This document shows, piece after piece, positions 62,385 through 64,000 of a DNA stretch of 64,000 bases. Location: assembly GCF_900637185.1 (NCBI RefSeq), contig NZ_LR134352.1:2284001-2348000 (forward strand). Reading direction: 5' to 3'. Within the stretch, counting starts at the first letter, position 1, and each line of letters opens with the position of its first letter. The position numbers and the translations under genes are program-made. The notes under the pieces were generated by a model that was given only the letters and a program-made list of their open reading frames with translations, did not search any database and was not told the origin of the DNA. The stretch comes from Nocardia asteroides (GTDB taxonomy: Bacteria; Actinomycetota; Actinomycetes; Mycobacteriales; Mycobacteriaceae).

Positions 62385-63499
62385 GCGAGGGCCTCCTGGG
62401 AGTCGGTGATTGCGGTGGTCAGGCGGGCACAGACGAAGTCGACATCTGCTGGTGACAAGTCCGGCCGGATCGGCAAGCACAGGGTGTCGGCTGCCTGATG
62501 GTCGGCATGGGGGTAGGTGCCGTCGAACCGGTAGCGCGCGAACGCGGGCTGGCGGTGAACGGGGACGGGGTAGCGGATGACGGCATCGATGCCGTCCGAG
62601 CGCAGCCGTGCGAGCACTGCATCGCGATGCGGCACGGCGACCTGGTACAGGTGATAGACGTGGTCGCCGGGGTCTTGTATCGGCGGTGGAACCGTGATGG
62701 CGGGGTGGGTCAGGGTGCGGGTGTATCGGGCGGCGAGGGTGCGGCGTTGGGCGTTCCAGCCGTCGAGAAGGTCGAGTTTGGCGTCGAGGACGATGGCTTG
62801 GATCGCATCGAGTTTGGAGTTCACCCCGAGAGCGACGTGGTTGCCCTGGCCGTGCTGTCCGAGGCCACGCAGGACCCTGATCGTGTGGGCGATCTCGGGG
62901 TTGTCGGTGACGACGGCTCCGGCGTCGCCAGCCGCGGCGAGGTTCTTGCTCGGATGGAAGCTGAACGCGGCGGCAGCGCCGAAGGTGCCGACCCGCCTGC
63001 CAGCCCAGGTCGCTCCGACGGCTTGGGCGCAGTCCTCCACGACGGGAATCTGGTGGCGGGCGGCGATTGTCGTGATCCGGTCCATGTCGAGGCTGCGGCC
63101 GAACAGGTGGACCGCGAGGATCGCTCTCGTGTCCGGCCCGCACGCCGCGTCGAGCGCATCGAGATCCATCAGGTAGGTATCGGGTTCGCAGTCGACCAGC
63201 ACCGGTGTCGCCCCGACGGCGGCGATCGCCAGAGCTGTGGCGTGGAAGGTATTCGCGACGGTGACGACTTCATCGCCCGACCCGAGACCTAGTGCGATCA
63301 AAGCGAGGGTCAGCGCGTCGGTGCCGGTGTTGACGCCGATCGCGTGGGCAGCGCCGAGGTAGTCGGCGAAGCGCTGTTCGAAGCGGATGACTGTTTCACC
63401 GAGGATGTAATCCCCGGAGGCCAGCGCACCTCGGATCTGGTCGGCGGTCGCGGGCAGGTCGGCGAACTGGGCGAGGTAGTTGTAACGGGGAATCTTCAT
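62381..63499 (-). CDS. DegT/DnrJ/EryC1-type sugar aminotransferase
   Basis: This 372-residue fold-type-I PLP enzyme has VNTGTDALTLAL, VEDCAQAVGATW, and the PLP lysine at residue 185 (FSFHPSKNLAAAGDAG). RGLGQHGQGNHVALGVNSKLDAIQA is the family signature after the lysine. It transaminates a keto sugar or cyclitol. Overlaps both neighbours (TGATG, ATGA), forming a tight operon with the epimerase and dehydrogenase. Confidence 0.9.
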   Translation of the reverse strand: MKIPRYNYLAQFADLPATADQIRGALASGDYILGETVIRFEQRFADYLGAAHAIGVNTGTDALTLALIALGLGSGDEVVTVANTFHATALAIAAVGATPVLVDCEPDTYLMDLDALDAACGPDTRAILAVHLFGRSLDMDRITTIAARHQIPVVEDCAQAVGATWAGRRVGTFGAAAAFSFHPSKNLAAAGDAGAVVTDNPEIAHTIRVLRGLGQHGQGNHVALGVNSKLDAIQAIVLDAKLDLLDGWNAQRRTLAARYTRTLTHPAITVPPPIQDPGDHVYHLYQVAVPHRDAVLARLRSDGIDAVIRYPVPVHRQPAFARYRFDGTYPHADHQAADTLCLPIRPDLSPADVDFVCARLTTAITDSQEALA

Positions 63500-64000
63500 C
63501 ACGACTCCAGGGGGACGGGTGGACGGATCTGCACGATCGTTTTGCCGAGTCCGCCGTGGGCAGCACTGGCGGTGAGATGGTCGGCAGCGGCGTCGAGGTC
63601 GAGGACTTGTGTGGTCAGTCGCTTGACGCACATCGACGGTGACCACCCGGCATCGGGGGCTTGCTGCAACAGGGCCAGGGCGGTGTGGAAATCGGCGCGG
63701 TTGGCTCCGTGAGTGCCCGCCAGGTGGTACCGCTGGCTCGAACCGGAGAGTTGAGTGTCTTCGGTTCGGCGCACCTGGTCGATGTCGATGGTGCCCAGCC
63801 GGTCACCGGGCTGTGTACCTGCGAAGAGCATCAGCAATCCGTCGTCGGCGAGCATGTCCATGCAGGTCGCCAGCACCTGTGGTGTGGCGGTGGCGGTGGC
63901 GACCACGATGCGCTGAAACGGTGGCCGGTGTTGGCGGGATTCGAAGGCCGAGGAGGACAAGGCGTGGCGGCGGCGCAGGAACACCAGACGCGGGCCGCTG
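63499..64000 (-). CDS. Zinc-type dehydrogenase, C-terminal part
   Basis: The frame runs off the end of the window, so only about the last 167 residues are seen. They match the C-terminal half of the medium-chain dehydrogenase (COG1063, sorbitol/threonine dehydrogenase-like) family: FQRIVVATATATPQVLAT, DDGLLMLFAG, and a late GGLGKTIVQI. It would oxidise a sugar or cyclitol hydroxyl to the ketone for the DegT enzyme, whose ATG overlaps its stop. Confidence 0.72.
   Translation of the reverse strand, partial: SGPRLVFLRRRHALSSSAFESRQHRPPFQRIVVATATATPQVLATCMDMLADDGLLMLFAGTQPGDRLGTIDIDQVRRTEDTQLSGSSQRYHLAGTHGANRADFHTALALLQQAPDAGWSPSMCVKRLTTQVLDLDAAADHLTASAAHGGLGKTIVQIRPPVPLES

Overview
The window is high-GC actinobacterial DNA, most likely from Nocardia or a close relative in the Mycobacteriales. 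The evidence is family content: a DUF4254 protein, a DesA3-type desaturase with its ferredoxin-reductase partner, an FadE5-like acyl-CoA dehydrogenase, a 2,4-dienoyl-CoA reductase, a SulP-carbonic anhydrase fusion and HerA-like ATPases. GTG starts and 4-base ATGA/GTGA gene overlaps are common. No rRNA, tRNA, CRISPR array, integrase or intact transposase was seen.

1-20.7 kb looks like ordinary chromosome: a 5'-truncated DUF853 ATPase, a small secreted Cys/Trp-rich protein, a LysA-like protein that has lost its PLP lysine, an SDR, an APH-type kinase, fadH with a PadR regulator, an Atg22/UMF1-type MFS protein, a TetR-controlled ferredoxin reductase/fatty-acid desaturase operon, a DUF4254 protein, a three-gene ABC-2 exporter, a second HerA-type ATPase and an acyl-CoA dehydrogenase.

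20.7-33.0 kb is a block bounded by two directly repeated ~200-bp elements, each with a 71-bp conserved core next to a hairpin. Between them lie an MFS gene broken by one in-frame TGA, a GH3 beta-glucosidase, a secreted alpha/beta hydrolase, an XRE regulator, a TetR-LVIVD-DUF305 operon and an AttH/CrtC-like protein coupled to an APH kinase.

33-58 kb is a mosaic of metal-handling modules. They are: a CDF exporter plus ICMT-like protein behind an ArsR-type operator; a cysteine-synthase-like enzyme; a SulP-carbonic anhydrase fusion; a BlaI/M56-CopC-CtaG-DUF3105-DUF305 copper-type regulon marked by matching palindromes; a MerR module with a TauE-cupredoxin fusion, an HMA chaperone and a 21-residue Cys/Met-rich peptide that has its own promoter and terminator; a two-domain multicopper oxidase, ZIP and Rieske operon; and a CmtR-like ArsR, P1B-ATPase, second lspA and AraC operon divergent from an MMPL transporter. 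Together these give export, chaperoning, oxidation and sequestration of transition metals.

58.4-60.2 kb holds an unrecognised coupled operon: a 24-residue ORF, a PD-(D/E)XK-like protein and a 382-residue unknown. It is somewhat AT-richer and possibly defence-related. 60.3-64 kb carries a NUDIX hydrolase, a GNAT acetyltransferase, and a ribulose-phosphate-epimerase-like/DegT aminotransferase/zinc-dehydrogenase operon that runs off the window and looks like the edge of a small-molecule or amino-sugar cluster.
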